Assembly (NCBI RefSeq): GCF_019931275.1
Contig: NZ_JAIOTY010000001.1
Span: 1,708,650 to 1,772,649, forward strand
Direction: 5' to 3'
DNA length: 64,000 bases
Origin: Nitratidesulfovibrio sp. SRB-5
GTDB lineage: Bacteria > Desulfobacterota > Desulfovibrionia > Desulfovibrionales > Desulfovibrionaceae
The position numbers were made by a program, and so were the translations under genes. Numbering within the stretch: position 1 is the first letter of the stretch; every line of letters starts with the position of its first letter. Shown piece after piece: positions 54,629 to 62,456 of this stretch. The notes under the pieces were generated by a model. That model was not told where the DNA came from and made no database searches. It saw nothing but the letters and a program-made list of their open reading frames with translations.

Positions 54629-54743
54629 CCGGATGTCTCCTTGCGGCGTATGTCTGGGTGGCGGCACAGGCATGCATAACGCCCCCGCGCCAACGAACGG
54701 CAATGCCTTGTTCCATACAGGAGAACTCAAGGCCTGCAAACGG

Positions 54744-54800
54744 CAACGGCGGGGCAACCTTGCTTCAAGGTCGCCCCGCCGTTGGATTTTTGCGTTTTTT
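54744..54800. terminator. Long hairpin after the ferredoxin gene
   Basis: A 12-bp stem (CAACGGCGGGGC 54744-54755 with 54773-54784) extended by an inner AACCTT/AAGGT pairing. T-runs follow on the plus side (GATTTTTGCGTTTTTT). It separates the redox genes from the membrane pair. Confidence 0.6.
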
Positions 54801-54808
54801 CGTGCCAG

Positions 54809-55315
54809 CTACTTCTTGGGCCGGATGTGCGCAAGCACACGGTCGCGGGCCTCGCGCGAAGCTTCCGTTTCCAGTTCGTCCAGTTCGTCGCGGTCGGCAA
54901 AACGGATGGCTCCGCAGGGGCACATTTCCGCGCAAGCGGGGCCAAGGCCCACGGCGCGTCGCCCGGCGCACAGGTCGCACTTGCGCACGGCCACGCCCCG
55001 GTCGGTGGCGAAAAAGGCGGCATAGGGACACGCAATGACGCAGTTGCGCGTCTCGCAGCCCCGGCAGAGCATGGGTTGCAGCACCACCGCCCCGTCACGG
55101 TCGCGCATCAGCGCGCCCCGGTTGCACACCTTCATGCAGTGGGCGTGTTCGCAGTGCTGACAGTAGATGGGAATCATCTGGCCGTCGCCCGTGCGGGCCA
55201 TGGCGATGCGCGGCGTGTCGTACAGAAAGCCGCACACGGCCTCGCATGTTTCGCAGCCGATGCACTTGCTGTAGTCGATATGCAGGGTCTTACCCCTGCC
55301 GTGGCATTCCGACAT
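54809..55315 (-). CDS. Four-cluster ferredoxin-type electron transfer protein
   Basis: 168 aa of the HycB/CooF/DMSO-reductase-B type. Four Cys groups: CIGCETCEAVC (18-28), CQHCEHAHCMKVC, CRGCETRNCVIAC and CDLC plus CAEMCPCGAI, enough for four [4Fe-4S] clusters. No signal peptide, so cytoplasmic. It starts 6 bp after the GltD-like gene; the two probably form an electron bridge between NAD(P)H and another enzyme. The molybdenum enzyme at 57435 is the obvious candidate partner. Confidence 0.88.
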   Translation of the reverse strand: MSECHGRGKTLHIDYSKCIGCETCEAVCGFLYDTPRIAMARTGDGQMIPIYCQHCEHAHCMKVCNRGALMRDRDGAVVLQPMLCRGCETRNCVIACPYAAFFATDRGVAVRKCDLCAGRRAVGLGPACAEMCPCGAIRFADRDELDELETEASREARDRVLAHIRPKK

Positions 55316-55321
55316 GGCGCG

Positions 55322-56413
55322 CTACCTCTGCTCGCTGGGGGCGCCGGGGCGCGTTATGACGTCGGCGTCGTAATTGTATTCATTTTCGCGGTGCTGGGCC
55401 TTCAGGTCCAGCCAGTTGGTCAGCGAACGCGCGGCGCGTAGGCCGCTGTACACCGCCTTGCCGATCTTGCTGGGGCCTGTCAGCACGTCACCCGCCACAA
55501 AGACGTTCTCTATGCTGGTCATGTGCAGCCAGCGCACTTCGCCCTTGCGCACGTTTTCCAGCCCCAGTTCCTTCTGGAACGGCGGGGTGGGAATTTCGCC
55601 GATGGAGGTGACGATGACGTCGGCGGGCAGCACTTCGGTCTCGCCGGTATTGGCGTCGGACATCTCCATGGCCGCCACGTGCTGGCCGGTTTCATCGGCC
55701 ACGATGCGCAGCGGGGTGCGCCGTTCCAGCCATTCGCAGCCCACGTCGATGAGCCGGTCCACCTCGTAGCTGCCCGCAGGGGCTTCCTTCTTGGTGCGCC
55801 GGTACACCATGACCACGCGCTTTGCCCCAAGTGCTTTGGCGCTGTGGGCCACGTCCATGGCCGAATGCCCGGCGCCCACCACCACCACGGTGCGCCCTTC
55901 CACCGGCGGCACGGAAACGTTGCTGGTGGCGTACTTCACCGCGCGGATGGGGAACAGGAACTCCAGGCCGGAATAGACGCCCTTCAGCTGCTCGCCGGGT
56001 ATGCCCAGCTTGCGCGACTTCCACGCGCCGCTGCAGATGATCACCGCGTCATGTTCTTCCACCAGTTCGCCAAGGCCCCGGATGTCGCACGAGAAATGGT
56101 CGCCCTCTTCCTCGTGCAGGGGGGCGCTGCAACATATCTTGGTCTTGTTGTGGAAGTTGACCCCGAACTTGCGCGACAGGATGAACACCCCGCGCTGGAT
56201 GCGGTCCGCCGGGATGCGGTGGCCCGGAATGCCGAACAGCATCAGGCCGCCGGGCTTGGGCAGCTTGTCGTAGACCTCTACCTGATAGCCCAGGCAGCCC
56301 AGGTACCCGGCGGCGGCAAGGCCCGAAGGCCCGGCCCCGATGATGGCGACACGCCGCCCGTTGGGCGGTGCGGGTTCTTCCCGCATGAAGGCGAAATTCA
56401 TGGCGTTGGACAT
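55322..56413 (-). CDS. GltD-like FAD/NAD(P)-dependent oxidoreductase
   Basis: 363-aa flavoprotein resembling the small subunit of glutamate synthase. FAD fold VAIIGAGPSGLAAAG (22-36), then GGLMLFGIPGHRIP, the NAD(P) fold VVVVGAGHSAMDVA, YRRTKKEAPA and the closing FVAGDVLTGPSKIGKAV. It lacks the N-terminal 4Fe-4S domain of true GltD; the separate ferredoxin downstream could supply it. Start MSNAMNF at 56413 with GGAG upstream. Electron transfer between NAD(P)H and the ferredoxin is inferred. Confidence 0.87.
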   Translation of the reverse strand: MSNAMNFAFMREEPAPPNGRRVAIIGAGPSGLAAAGYLGCLGYQVEVYDKLPKPGGLMLFGIPGHRIPADRIQRGVFILSRKFGVNFHNKTKICCSAPLHEEEGDHFSCDIRGLGELVEEHDAVIICSGAWKSRKLGIPGEQLKGVYSGLEFLFPIRAVKYATSNVSVPPVEGRTVVVVGAGHSAMDVAHSAKALGAKRVVMVYRRTKKEAPAGSYEVDRLIDVGCEWLERRTPLRIVADETGQHVAAMEMSDANTGETEVLPADVIVTSIGEIPTPPFQKELGLENVRKGEVRWLHMTSIENVFVAGDVLTGPSKIGKAVYSGLRAARSLTNWLDLKAQHRENEYNYDADVITRPGAPSEQR

Positions 56414-56620
56414 CGATGCTCCACGGTGCTTGCCGTGCGCCGGGCCGCGAAGTGCGGCGCGCGCAGCGTGCGTGTTCAATATAGCCATGGGGGCTGCTTC
56501 CGCAAGCGGTCGAGAAAGGCCACCCGCGCCGGGGCCCGGGTGCGAGCGGCAATGCCGCGCCACCGTCCCGCATCCGCATGCGCGCGCCGTCCATCCGGCA
56601 CCGGCCAGTCCGCACCCGGC

Positions 56621-56650
56621 TTGTCAACAGCCCGCCGGGGATGCTATCCA
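56621..56650 (+). promoter_or_regulatory. Candidate promoter of the ACT-domain gene
   Basis: TTGTCA (56621-56626), 18-bp spacer, TATCCA (56645-56650), about 60 bp before the start codon. Confidence 0.4.
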
Positions 56651-56712
56651 CCTTCAATGACTGCAACGGCAGGGCGAACCGGCCTGCTTCACCCCGCAAA
56701 AGGATTGTCGCC

Positions 56713-57144
56713 ATGAAAGTGGAACAGATTTCCGTATTTCTCGAAAACAAGGCCGGGCGTCTGGCCGAGGTAACCCACACCCTGGCCGAGGCGGGCATCA
56801 ACATCCGCGCCCTGTCGCTGGCCGACACCTCGGACTTCGGCATCCTGCGCCTGATCGTGCACGACCACGAAAAGGCCAAGGCCGCGCTGAAGGAAAAGGG
56901 GTTCACCGTGGGCCGCACCTCGGTGGTGGCCGTGGAAGTGCCCGACCATCCCGGCGGTCTCGACAGCATTCTGCAACTGCTGAGCACCCGTGGCGTCAAC
57001 GTGGAATACATGTACGCCTTCGTGCAGCAGAACGGCACCAACGCGGTGCTCATCTTCCGCTTCGACCGCACCGACCAGGCCATCGAAGTGCTGAACGAGG
57101 CGGGCATCCCCGTCATTCCCGGCGACAAGCTGTACCAGAACTAG
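56713..57144 (+). CDS. Tandem ACT-domain protein
   Basis: 143 aa, two ACT domains: about 1-68 ([29 protein letters not shown] in parts) and 70-140 ([33 protein letters not shown] in parts). ACT pairs bind amino acids and regulate; this type is usual beside phenylacetate-CoA ligase and indolepyruvate oxidoreductase genes. Start at 56713 with AAAAGGA upstream. Terminated separately from the next gene. Confidence 0.9.
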   Translation: MKVEQISVFLENKAGRLAEVTHTLAEAGINIRALSLADTSDFGILRLIVHDHEKAKAALKEKGFTVGRTSVVAVEVPDHPGGLDSILQLLSTRGVNVEYMYAFVQQNGTNAVLIFRFDRTDQAIEVLNEAGIPVIPGDKLYQN

Positions 57145-57176
57145 GGCTGCCACGGTTCCCTTTCCCTGACCGGATG

Positions 57177-57213
57177 GGGCCGGGTCCGGTTGCTGCCGGT
57201 CCCGGCCCTTTTT
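57177..57213 (+). terminator. Terminator of the ACT-domain gene
   Basis: GGGCCGGG-t-CCGG (57177-57189) pairs with CCGG-t-CCCGGCCC (57196-57208), followed by TTTTT. Confidence 0.8.
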
Positions 57214-57434
57214 GCATGGTGTTCCGGCGTTGCCCGGACAAATGACACGGCCCGCGCCCCCCTGCCGTGACGCCGGTCACGGAATGCCTGCTGGCGCGGT
57301 GTACGGTGGCGCGCACGGGTTGTTCGCCGCTTCCGCCGCACCGCACGGGCACCCTTTCGATGCACGGATCGCCGGTCACCCGTTACCGCCGGACGCCCTT
57401 TCCTTTCGTCAACCCGCGCCCCACGGAGTTTCGC

Positions 57435-59414
57435 ATGCAACGCCTTTCCGCCTGTTCCCTCGACTGTCACGGGGCCTGTTCGCTGGTGGTGCACCTGCCG
57501 GACGAAGAAGCATCCGTGCATGACGACCCCGCCGGGGGCGTGCGTGTTTCCGGCAACCCCGACCATCCGTTCACGCGCGGGGTGGTCTGCGTCAAGGGAC
57601 GGGCACTGGCCGCCCGCCGCCTGAGCCCCGACCGCATTACCACGCCGCTGGTGCGCGGCGCGGACGGCGCGCTGCACCCGGCCACCTGGGACGAGGCGCT
57701 GGCCCTGTGCGCGTCGAAGCTGGACGCCCTGCGTGACACGCCGGAATCCATCTTGCACCTGCGCGGCTTCGGCTACCGGGGCGCGCTGGCGGAAGCCAGC
57801 AATTATCTCTTCAACAGCCTGGGCGCGGCCCGCAAGCGCGGATCCTTGTGCGACGGCGCGGGCGATGCCGCCTGCGAGGCCGACTTCGGCGCGCCGGACC
57901 ACAATGACAGCGACGATCTGGCCAACGCCGCCGCCATCGTCAACTGGGGCAAGGACCTGGCCCGGTCCTCGCTGCATCTGGGGCTGATGGTGCGCGACGC
58001 CCGCAGGCGCGGCGTGCCGGTGCTGACCATCTCTCCCGGCGGCGACGACAACGACGCTTTCACCGATGCCCGCATCCGCATCCGCCCCGGCGGTGACCGC
58101 TTTCTGGCTGCTGCGGCCATCCGCCGCCTGCTGGCCGAGGATGCCGTGCCCCGGACCATCAGCGAACGCACGCGCGGTTTCGAACACTTCCGGACCATGC
58201 TGCTGGCAACCAGCGAAGCGGACCTGCTGGCCGCCTGCGACGCCACCGCCGAAGACCTGGACACCTTGTGCCGGTGGATGCGCCGCGAGGCAGGCAACGG
58301 CGGCCCCACGGCCAGCCTGCTGGGCTGGGGGCTGCAACGCTACCTGCGCGGCGGCGAGAGTGTGCGCTTCATCAACGCGCTGGTCATGCTGTCCGGCAAC
58401 ATGGGCGTTTCCGGCGGCGGCGCGTACTACGGCATTTCCTCGGGCCGCAGCCTCGACCTTTCGTGGAGCAAAAAGGCGGGCACGCCCGCCCGCACCTTCC
58501 TGCTGTCGCACCTGGCGCAGGAACTGGCACAGGCCGACCCGCCGGTGCGCTTCCTGTGGGTGGACGCCTTCAACCCGGTGAACCAGTCGCCCGACGCACC
58601 GGCCCTGGCCCGCGCCGTGGAGGCCATCGACTTCACCGTGGTGGTGGAGGCCTTCCTGACCGACACCGCCAGCCGGGCCGACGTGGTGCTGCCCTGCGCG
58701 CTGGTGCTGGAGCGCGAGGAAATCTTCGGCTCCGCCTACCACAACTACATCGCCTATGCCGCGCCCGCCTGCCCCATGCCCGGCGCCGTGCGCCACGACT
58801 TCGACATCGCGCGCGGGGTGGCCGAACAACTGGCGCGGCCCATCCCCTTCCCGGACCGGGAGGACGTGCTGCGGCAGGCCCTGCGCTCGCCCCACATTGA
58901 AGCATCGCTTGAAGAATTGAGGGCCACCGGTTGGACAAAAGCCAAGCGTAGTTCCGTGGCGTGGGAAGGCCTGCGTTTTGCCCATCCCGACGGGCTGTAC
59001 CACCTGCCAGAGGCCCTGCATCTGGATGGCGCAGCCGCAGCCGTACAGGATGGCGCATCGCCGGGCGACTATCCCTTGCACCTGCTGACCCTGCTGGCCC
59101 CGGACTACGTGAACTCGCAGGTGGGCTTGCCCGGTCGCCAGCCCGACGCCGCCCCCATCACCGTGCAGGTGGCGCCGGAATGTCCCGCCCTGTCCGCACT
59201 GGACCTGGACCGCCCCGTGTTCATCGTCTCGCCGCATGGCCGCATGCCCGTACAGGTGCAGACCCGGCCCGGCATCCACCCCCGCACCGTCATCATGCCG
59301 CGCGGCGGCTGGCTGGCCCATGGTCGCTCGCCCAATGCGCTCATCGCCCCGCTGTCCACAGACATGGGCGACGGGGCTGCGTATTATGAGCAGCGGGTGC
59401 GGCTGGAGAATTAA
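57435..59414 (+). CDS. Molybdopterin oxidoreductase with N-terminal 4Fe-4S site
   Basis: 659-aa member of the DMSO reductase/formate dehydrogenase superfamily. The N-terminal cluster site is Cys7, Cys11, Cys15 (CSLDCHGAC) and Cys52 (VCVKG). The Mo/W-pterin core (about 60-530) includes GFGYRGALAEASNYLFN, GSLCDGAGDAA, NWGKDLA, LVMLSGNMGVSGGGAYY and ADVVLPCALVLEREEIFGS (in parts). A C-terminal dinucleotide domain ends in DYVNSQVGLPGR. No twin-arginine signal, so cytoplasmic. The metal ligand is not certain: no U/C at the formate dehydrogenase place is obvious, though GSLCDG offers Ser or Cys. Substrate unknown. Start at 57435 with GGAG upstream. Confidence 0.88.
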   Translation: MQRLSACSLDCHGACSLVVHLPDEEASVHDDPAGGVRVSGNPDHPFTRGVVCVKGRALAARRLSPDRITTPLVRGADGALHPATWDEALALCASKLDALRDTPESILHLRGFGYRGALAEASNYLFNSLGAARKRGSLCDGAGDAACEADFGAPDHNDSDDLANAAAIVNWGKDLARSSLHLGLMVRDARRRGVPVLTISPGGDDNDAFTDARIRIRPGGDRFLAAAAIRRLLAEDAVPRTISERTRGFEHFRTMLLATSEADLLAACDATAEDLDTLCRWMRREAGNGGPTASLLGWGLQRYLRGGESVRFINALVMLSGNMGVSGGGAYYGISSGRSLDLSWSKKAGTPARTFLLSHLAQELAQADPPVRFLWVDAFNPVNQSPDAPALARAVEAIDFTVVVEAFLTDTASRADVVLPCALVLEREEIFGSAYHNYIAYAAPACPMPGAVRHDFDIARGVAEQLARPIPFPDREDVLRQALRSPHIEASLEELRATGWTKAKRSSVAWEGLRFAHPDGLYHLPEALHLDGAAAAVQDGASPGDYPLHLLTLLAPDYVNSQVGLPGRQPDAAPITVQVAPECPALSALDLDRPVFIVSPHGRMPVQVQTRPGIHPRTVIMPRGGWLAHGRSPNALIAPLSTDMGDGAAYYEQRVRLEN

Positions 59415-59559
59415 GGCCTGTTGGCGCTATGGTCCTTTTGCCATCTGCCTGCGTCAGAATGTTTTTTATTCCGGTCGAATACCACCAGAGTATACTCCCT
59501 CCATAAAAAAACCATTCTTCCTTGGCAGAGAACAAAAAACCTCATAGCGCTAGCAGGCC
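59415..59559. repeat. AT-rich nested inverted repeat, MITE-like
   Basis: Outer arms 59415-59432 and 59542-59559 match at 15 of 18 bases when one is reversed. Inner arms AGAATG-T6-AT (59457-59469) and AT-A7-CCATTCT (59503-59518) also pair. The line 59461-59520 is about 38% GC. It begins right after the molybdoenzyme stop. Either a small non-autonomous element or an elaborate two-way terminator. Confidence 0.55.
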
Positions 59560-59596
59560 GTCAAAAGGCAGCCAAACCGTTTGACACTACTCTTGT

Positions 59597-59646
59597 GAAA
59601 CATTTTTTGGGGAGGCGATAGGGGGTCTCCCCTTCCCCCGGTTCTC
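59597..59646 (-). repeat. Copy B of G-rich hairpin repeat family, downstream of nadE
   Basis: Reads on the minus strand as a G-rich/C-rich block and then CTCCCCAAAAAATGTTTC, like the tail of copy A. Lies directly after the nadE stop. Confidence 0.5.
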
Positions 59647-61317
59647 CTAGAGCAACACCAACCGGCTTGCCACGGGCATGCGCCAGCCGGTGCCGAAGGC
59701 GCGGTCGGTAACCTTCAGGCCGGGGGCGGCCTGCCGCCGCTTGAATTCGGAAATGCGCACCAGCCGCAGCACGTTGTCCACCACGGCGGGGTCGAAGCCT
59801 TCGGCCACCACGGCGTTGCGGTCCATGTGATGCACCACGCAGCATTCCAGAATGGCGTCCAGCACGTCGTACGGGGGCAGGCTGTCGGTGTCCTTCTGAT
59901 CGGGCCGCAGTTCGGCGGAGGGGGCCTTGTCCAGGATGGCCGTGGGAATCAGGTCGTACCCCGCCTGGGCGTTGCGCCAGCGGCACACCCGGTACACCAG
60001 GGTCTTGGGCACGTCGGCAATGACCGCAAGGCCCCCGGCCATGTCGCCGTAGATGGTGCAGTAGCCCACGGCCAGTTCGGACTTGTTGCCGGTAGTCAGC
60101 AGCACCGCGCCCGACTTGTTGGACACGGCCATGAGCAGGTTGCCCCGGATGCGCGACTGGATGTTTTCCTCTGTCACGTCGCGCGCCGTGCGGCCCAACG
60201 CGCCGAACACCGGGGCCAGCGCCGCGTCGAAGCCCTCCATCATCGGGCCGATGGGCACCGTGTGCACCGCATCCACGGACAGGCCCAGATTGCGGGCCAC
60301 GGCCAGCGCGTCGGTCACGCTGCCTTCGCTGGAATGGGGCGAGGGCATCAACAGCACCCGCAGGTTTTCCGGCCCCAGCGCATCTGCCGCGACAGTCGCC
60401 ACCAGCGCTGAATCCACCCCGCCGGAAAGGCCCAGCACCGCGCCCGTGAACCCGCACTTGCGGGCGTAGTCGCGCGTGCCCATGACCAGCGCCTGCCACA
60501 CCTGCGCCTCCGGCTCCGCAGGGTCCGGGCAGATGGAGCCCGTACCCGCCGCAACATCCACCAGCACCGTGTCTTCCTCGAACGGGCGCCCGCGCGCGAT
60601 GAGATGCCCCACCGCGTCAAAGGCCACGCTCTTGCCCGCGAACAGCAAATCGTCGTTGCCGCCCACCTGGTTGGCGTACAGCACCGGCACCCGGTAACGC
60701 GAGGCAACGCGCGACAGCATGCGTTCGCGCACCGCCTGCTTGCCCAGCGTGAACGGCGAGGCCGACAGGTTGATGATGGCGTCCACCCCCGCCAGCCCAA
60801 GGTCCGCCACCGGGTCGGTCTCGTACTGGCGGTGTTCCTGCCAGAAGGTCTTGTCGTTCCAGATGTCCTCGCACACGGTGACTCCCAGCCGCCAGCCCGC
60901 CACCGTCACCGCGCCGCAGTTCACCCCCGGCTCGAAGTACCGGCGCTCGTCGAACACGTCGTACGTGGGCAGCAGCACCTTGCGCGTGGCCACCGTTACC
61001 GTGCCCTCGTGCAGCAGCACCGCCGCGTTGTGCAGCCGGTTGCCCACCGGCGTGGGGTTGGGCACCGGAGCGCCCACCAGCACCGGCGGCGCATCCTTCA
61101 GCCGCTGCGCCAGCGCCTCAAGCGCCTTGCGGCAGCCCGGCACGAAGTCGCTTCGCAGCAGCAGATCGCGTGGCGGGTACCCGCAGATGGCCAGCTCCGG
61201 CGTGACGCACAGCCCCGCACCCCGCGCCGCCGCATCACGGACCGCCGCCTCGATGCGCGCCGCATTGCCCGCCACGTCGCCCACCACCATGTTCAACTGC
61301 AACAACGCGATGTTCAT
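59647..61317 (-). CDS. nadE: Glutamine-dependent NAD+ synthetase
   Basis: 556 aa, last step of NAD synthesis. N-terminal nitrilase-type glutaminase (about 1-270) with the triad Glu41 (TPELAICGYP), Lys113 (TRKVLLPTYDVFDE) and Cys149 (TVCEDIWND). C-terminal synthetase with the ATP loop GLSGGVDSAL (296-305), PSPHSSEGS, RIRGNLLMAVSN, TTGNKSELAVGY and PSAELRPDQKDTDSLP. Both active sites look intact. Start at 61317. Flanked on both sides by the hairpin repeats. Confidence 0.95.
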   Translation of the reverse strand: MNIALLQLNMVVGDVAGNAARIEAAVRDAAARGAGLCVTPELAICGYPPRDLLLRSDFVPGCRKALEALAQRLKDAPPVLVGAPVPNPTPVGNRLHNAAVLLHEGTVTVATRKVLLPTYDVFDERRYFEPGVNCGAVTVAGWRLGVTVCEDIWNDKTFWQEHRQYETDPVADLGLAGVDAIINLSASPFTLGKQAVRERMLSRVASRYRVPVLYANQVGGNDDLLFAGKSVAFDAVGHLIARGRPFEEDTVLVDVAAGTGSICPDPAEPEAQVWQALVMGTRDYARKCGFTGAVLGLSGGVDSALVATVAADALGPENLRVLLMPSPHSSEGSVTDALAVARNLGLSVDAVHTVPIGPMMEGFDAALAPVFGALGRTARDVTEENIQSRIRGNLLMAVSNKSGAVLLTTGNKSELAVGYCTIYGDMAGGLAVIADVPKTLVYRVCRWRNAQAGYDLIPTAILDKAPSAELRPDQKDTDSLPPYDVLDAILECCVVHHMDRNAVVAEGFDPAVVDNVLRLVRISEFKRRQAAPGLKVTDRAFGTGWRMPVASRLVLL

Positions 61318-61354
61318 TGATGTTCTCCGGAATGACAGCGGCTGGGATGGACCT

Positions 61355-61440
61355 CGGGGAGAGGGGAGAAAACTTCTGGAAAAGTTTTCTCCCCTCTCCC
61401 CGAACCCCTCTCCCCTCTTTCAAAACGTTTTCATTGGGGT
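61355..61440 (+). repeat. Copy C of hairpin repeat family, between nadE and dapB
   Basis: A 21-bp perfect stem (61355-61375 with 61382-61402, arm begins CGGGGAGAGGGGAG) with a 6-nt loop, then CCCCTCTCCCCTCTTTC and the tail CAAAACGTTTTCATTGG. It faces the opposite way to copies A, B and D. Confidence 0.85.
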
Positions 61441-61505
61441 GCATACTGGCAAGGCGCAGCCGGTGCCAACTACGATCCCAGCGTACCCACTCCCAGCCAC
61501 CAAAT

Positions 61506-61577
61506 AAAAAGTTTTGAGGAGGGATGGGGGTGCGGGGGAAGGGAGGAACTTTTTCAAAAGTTCCTCCCTTCCCCCGC
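61506..61577 (-). repeat. Copy D of hairpin repeat family, downstream of dapB
   Basis: A 22-bp perfect stem (61532-61553 with 61556-61577, arm begins GCGGGGGAAGGGAGG) around TC, followed on the minus strand by CACCCCCATCCCTCCTC and AAAACTTTTT. Probably the dapB terminator. Confidence 0.85.
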
Positions 61578-61595
61578 GTATTCTTCAATCACAGC

Positions 61596-62375
61596 CTACA
61601 GCATGTCCAGCATGGAATACAGGGTGCCGGGCTGCTGCTGAGGCAGCCACTTTGCGGCGCGCAGAGCGCCCTGGGCGAAGTTTTCGCGCGAATGGGCCTG
61701 GTGGGTGATTTCGATGCGTTCTCCGGGGCCCATGGCGTAGATGGTATGCACGCCCACCACGTCGCCGCCGCGAATGGTCTGAATGCCGATTTCGTCCTTG
61801 GGCCGCTCGCCGATGATGCCTTCGCGGTGGTAGTTGGCCACATCCGGCAGGTTCCAGCCGCGCGCCTCGGCCAGGCATTCGGCAAGGCGCAGGGCGGTGC
61901 CGCTGGGCGAATCCTTCTTGCGGTTGTGGTGCAGTTCCACCATTTCCAGGTCGTACTGCTCGCCCAGTTGCTGCACCAGTTGCGGCAGGATCTTGAGCAG
62001 CACGTTGACGCCGATGCTCATGTTGGGCGCCCAGAAGATGCGCGCGGTCCTGGCCAGGTCGGCCAGTTCCGCCTTCTGTTCTACGGTAAGGCCCGTGGTG
62101 CCGATGACGTGCGACACCCCGGCCTTGGCGGCGGCGCGGGCGTTGGCCATGCTGGCCTCGGGCGAGGTGAAGTCCACCACCACGCCGCCGGGCACCATGG
62201 CGAACACCGCATCCGGGTCGCTGCCCGAAGGGCATTTCCACACGTCGAGCGAGGCCAGGCGTTCGGGACGTTCGACGACGGCGGCCAGCGTAAGGGCCGG
62301 GTCTTCCTGCGCCATGCGGCAGATGGTGGACCCCATGCGGCCACCGGCGCCCGTGACGATGATCGAAGTGCTCAT
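61596..62375 (-). CDS. dapB: 4-hydroxy-tetrahydrodipicolinate reductase
   Basis: 259 aa; lysine/diaminopimelate pathway, NAD(P)H-dependent. Nucleotide loop VTGAGGRMG (7-15), VVDFTSPEA, the GTTGLT block, FWAPNMSIGVNVLLK, the catalytic ELHHNRKKDSPSGTA and MGPGERIEITHQAHSRENFAQGAL (in parts). Start at 62375. Same strand as ligA upstream and separated by 81 bp. Confidence 0.95.
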   Translation of the reverse strand: MSTSIIVTGAGGRMGSTICRMAQEDPALTLAAVVERPERLASLDVWKCPSGSDPDAVFAMVPGGVVVDFTSPEASMANARAAAKAGVSHVIGTTGLTVEQKAELADLARTARIFWAPNMSIGVNVLLKILPQLVQQLGEQYDLEMVELHHNRKKDSPSGTALRLAECLAEARGWNLPDVANYHREGIIGERPKDEIGIQTIRGGDVVGVHTIYAMGPGERIEITHQAHSRENFAQGALRAAKWLPQQQPGTLYSMLDML

Positions 62376-62456
62376 GCTCGCTCCTTATGCGTTATGCGCG
62401 CCGCCGAAACCGGATGCAGCCCGGCGTGCGCGGCGTCTGATCGGAAATGGCGGAAA

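Noticed and set aside
54266-54757. Longer start for the low-GC membrane protein
   Set aside because: The extra 43 residues are Pro/Arg-rich, lack membrane character and have no ribosome site; ATG at 54628 has GGAG at 8 bases.
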